Below, piece by piece: positions 63,781-64,000 of a stretch of DNA of 64,000 bases. The DNA comes from CAZDRX01 sp964508225. Its GTDB lineage: Bacteria; Patescibacteriota; Gracilibacteria; Peribacterales; Peribacteraceae. Location: contig CAZDRX010000005.1 of assembly GCA_964508225.1 (NCBI GenBank), positions 1 to 64,000 on the forward strand, given 5' to 3'. A program made the translations under genes and the position numbers. Numbering within the stretch: the stretch's first letter is position 1; each line of letters opens with the position of its first letter. The notes under the pieces were generated by a model, which was not told where the DNA came from, ran no database searches, and saw only the letters and a list, made by a program, of their open reading frames with translations.

Positions 63781-64000
63781 TGGAATTCACGAGCTTCCGT
63801 ATCGGCGACACCGAAGCAGCCATTGCGCTGCGTGTGCGCAGGATTGTCTTCGGACTCCCCGGACTCGTGGTAACCGTCGTGCTCCTGTCGCCGCTCTTCG
63901 CGCAGGATGTGATCCACAGGACGCCGGTACCGCTCATCACGGGGCTCTTCATCGTGGCGGGATGGGCGTGGATCGTGTCCCGTCTCATCAAGCGCTTCTC
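63781..64000 (+). CDS. 5' part of a membrane protein gene, cut by the window edge
   Basis: Open frame from the ATG at 63781 to the edge (73 residues) without a stop: MEFTSFRIGDTEAAIALRVR, then hydrophobic helices (about 23-41, LVVTVVLLSPLFAQ, and 51-66, LITGLFIVAGWAWIV). It starts 2 bp after the previous stop, so it is almost certainly co-translated with it. Family not recognised from this part. Confidence 0.65.

Overview
The window reads as a chromosome segment of a reduced, fairly GC-rich (high 50s % by eye) bacterium. A Patescibacteria/CPR member of the Peribacteria-Peregrinibacteria-like group is my best inference. The support is indirect: lineage-type surface proteins (SLH-sortase, DUF11, lamin-tail-domain and Ser-rich secreted proteins), a short type-3 ProS, an S10 with a Lys/Ala-rich tail, broken-up ribosomal operons, and many orphan genes. 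UGA is used as an ordinary stop codon (S8 protease and the 124-aa orphan gene), so the recoded UGA of some Gracilibacteria does not apply. There is no rRNA, CRISPR array or complete mobile element. One tRNA gene (tRNA-Asn-GTT) and one 17-N assembly gap (51774-51790) are present.

Layout. 1-9.6 kb: a partial gene, a VirD4/TraG-like ATPase, SLH-sortase, RsmE, subtilase, polysaccharide deacetylase, the ApbE/FMN-lipoprotein pair and an HI0933 flavoprotein. 9.6-16.7 kb: rRNA-type methyltransferase, pstSCAB phosphate importer, Ser-rich secreted protein, double glyoxalase-fold protein. 16.7-23.5 kb: an AT-rich DpnII-like nuclease beside tRNA-Asn, then proS, queA, ychF and small proteins. 23.6-31.2 kb: class II ribonucleotide reductase, flavin reductase, an orphan gene with a structured leader, and an acyltransferase overlapping a truncated ribD tail to tail. 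31.2-41.9 kb: fusA, a large DUF11 protein, and rpoC-rpsL-rpsG with an orphan gene. 42-48.5 kb: GT2-GT4 glycosyltransferase, zinc-ribbon protein, a CofE-like/PurN-like pair, flavin reductase and carA. 48.6-59.4 kb: orphan membrane/exported proteins, including an operon of three large unknown proteins. 59.4-64 kb: RNase Y, tuf, rpsJ and two membrane proteins.

The clearest overall signal concerns gene expression. About twenty genes carry a -10 box (TANNNT, often TAGAAT) only 4-10 nt, most often 6 nt, before the start codon. Their mRNAs must therefore be leaderless or nearly so. Genes with a longer leader usually show a pyrimidine-rich tract before ATG and no Shine-Dalgarno. Only a few genes (28185, 48784, 49596, and an alternative rny start) have AAGGAG-type sites, and these sit behind long structured 5' leaders. 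These start rules were used to choose several start codons. Where -35 boxes are visible they resemble TTGACA with a 16-17 bp spacer.

Working together: surface building (sortase, subtilase, deacetylase, glycosyltransferase, acyltransferase, DUF11 and lamin-tail proteins), high-affinity phosphate uptake (pst), flavin-dependent redox (ApbE, FMN lipoprotein, HI0933, FMN reductase, ferredoxin-reductase-like protein), nucleotide supply (nrdJ, carA, PurN-like) and the translation/transcription core (EF-G, EF-Tu, S7, S12, S10, RpoC, ProS, QueA, RsmE, YchF, RNase Y).
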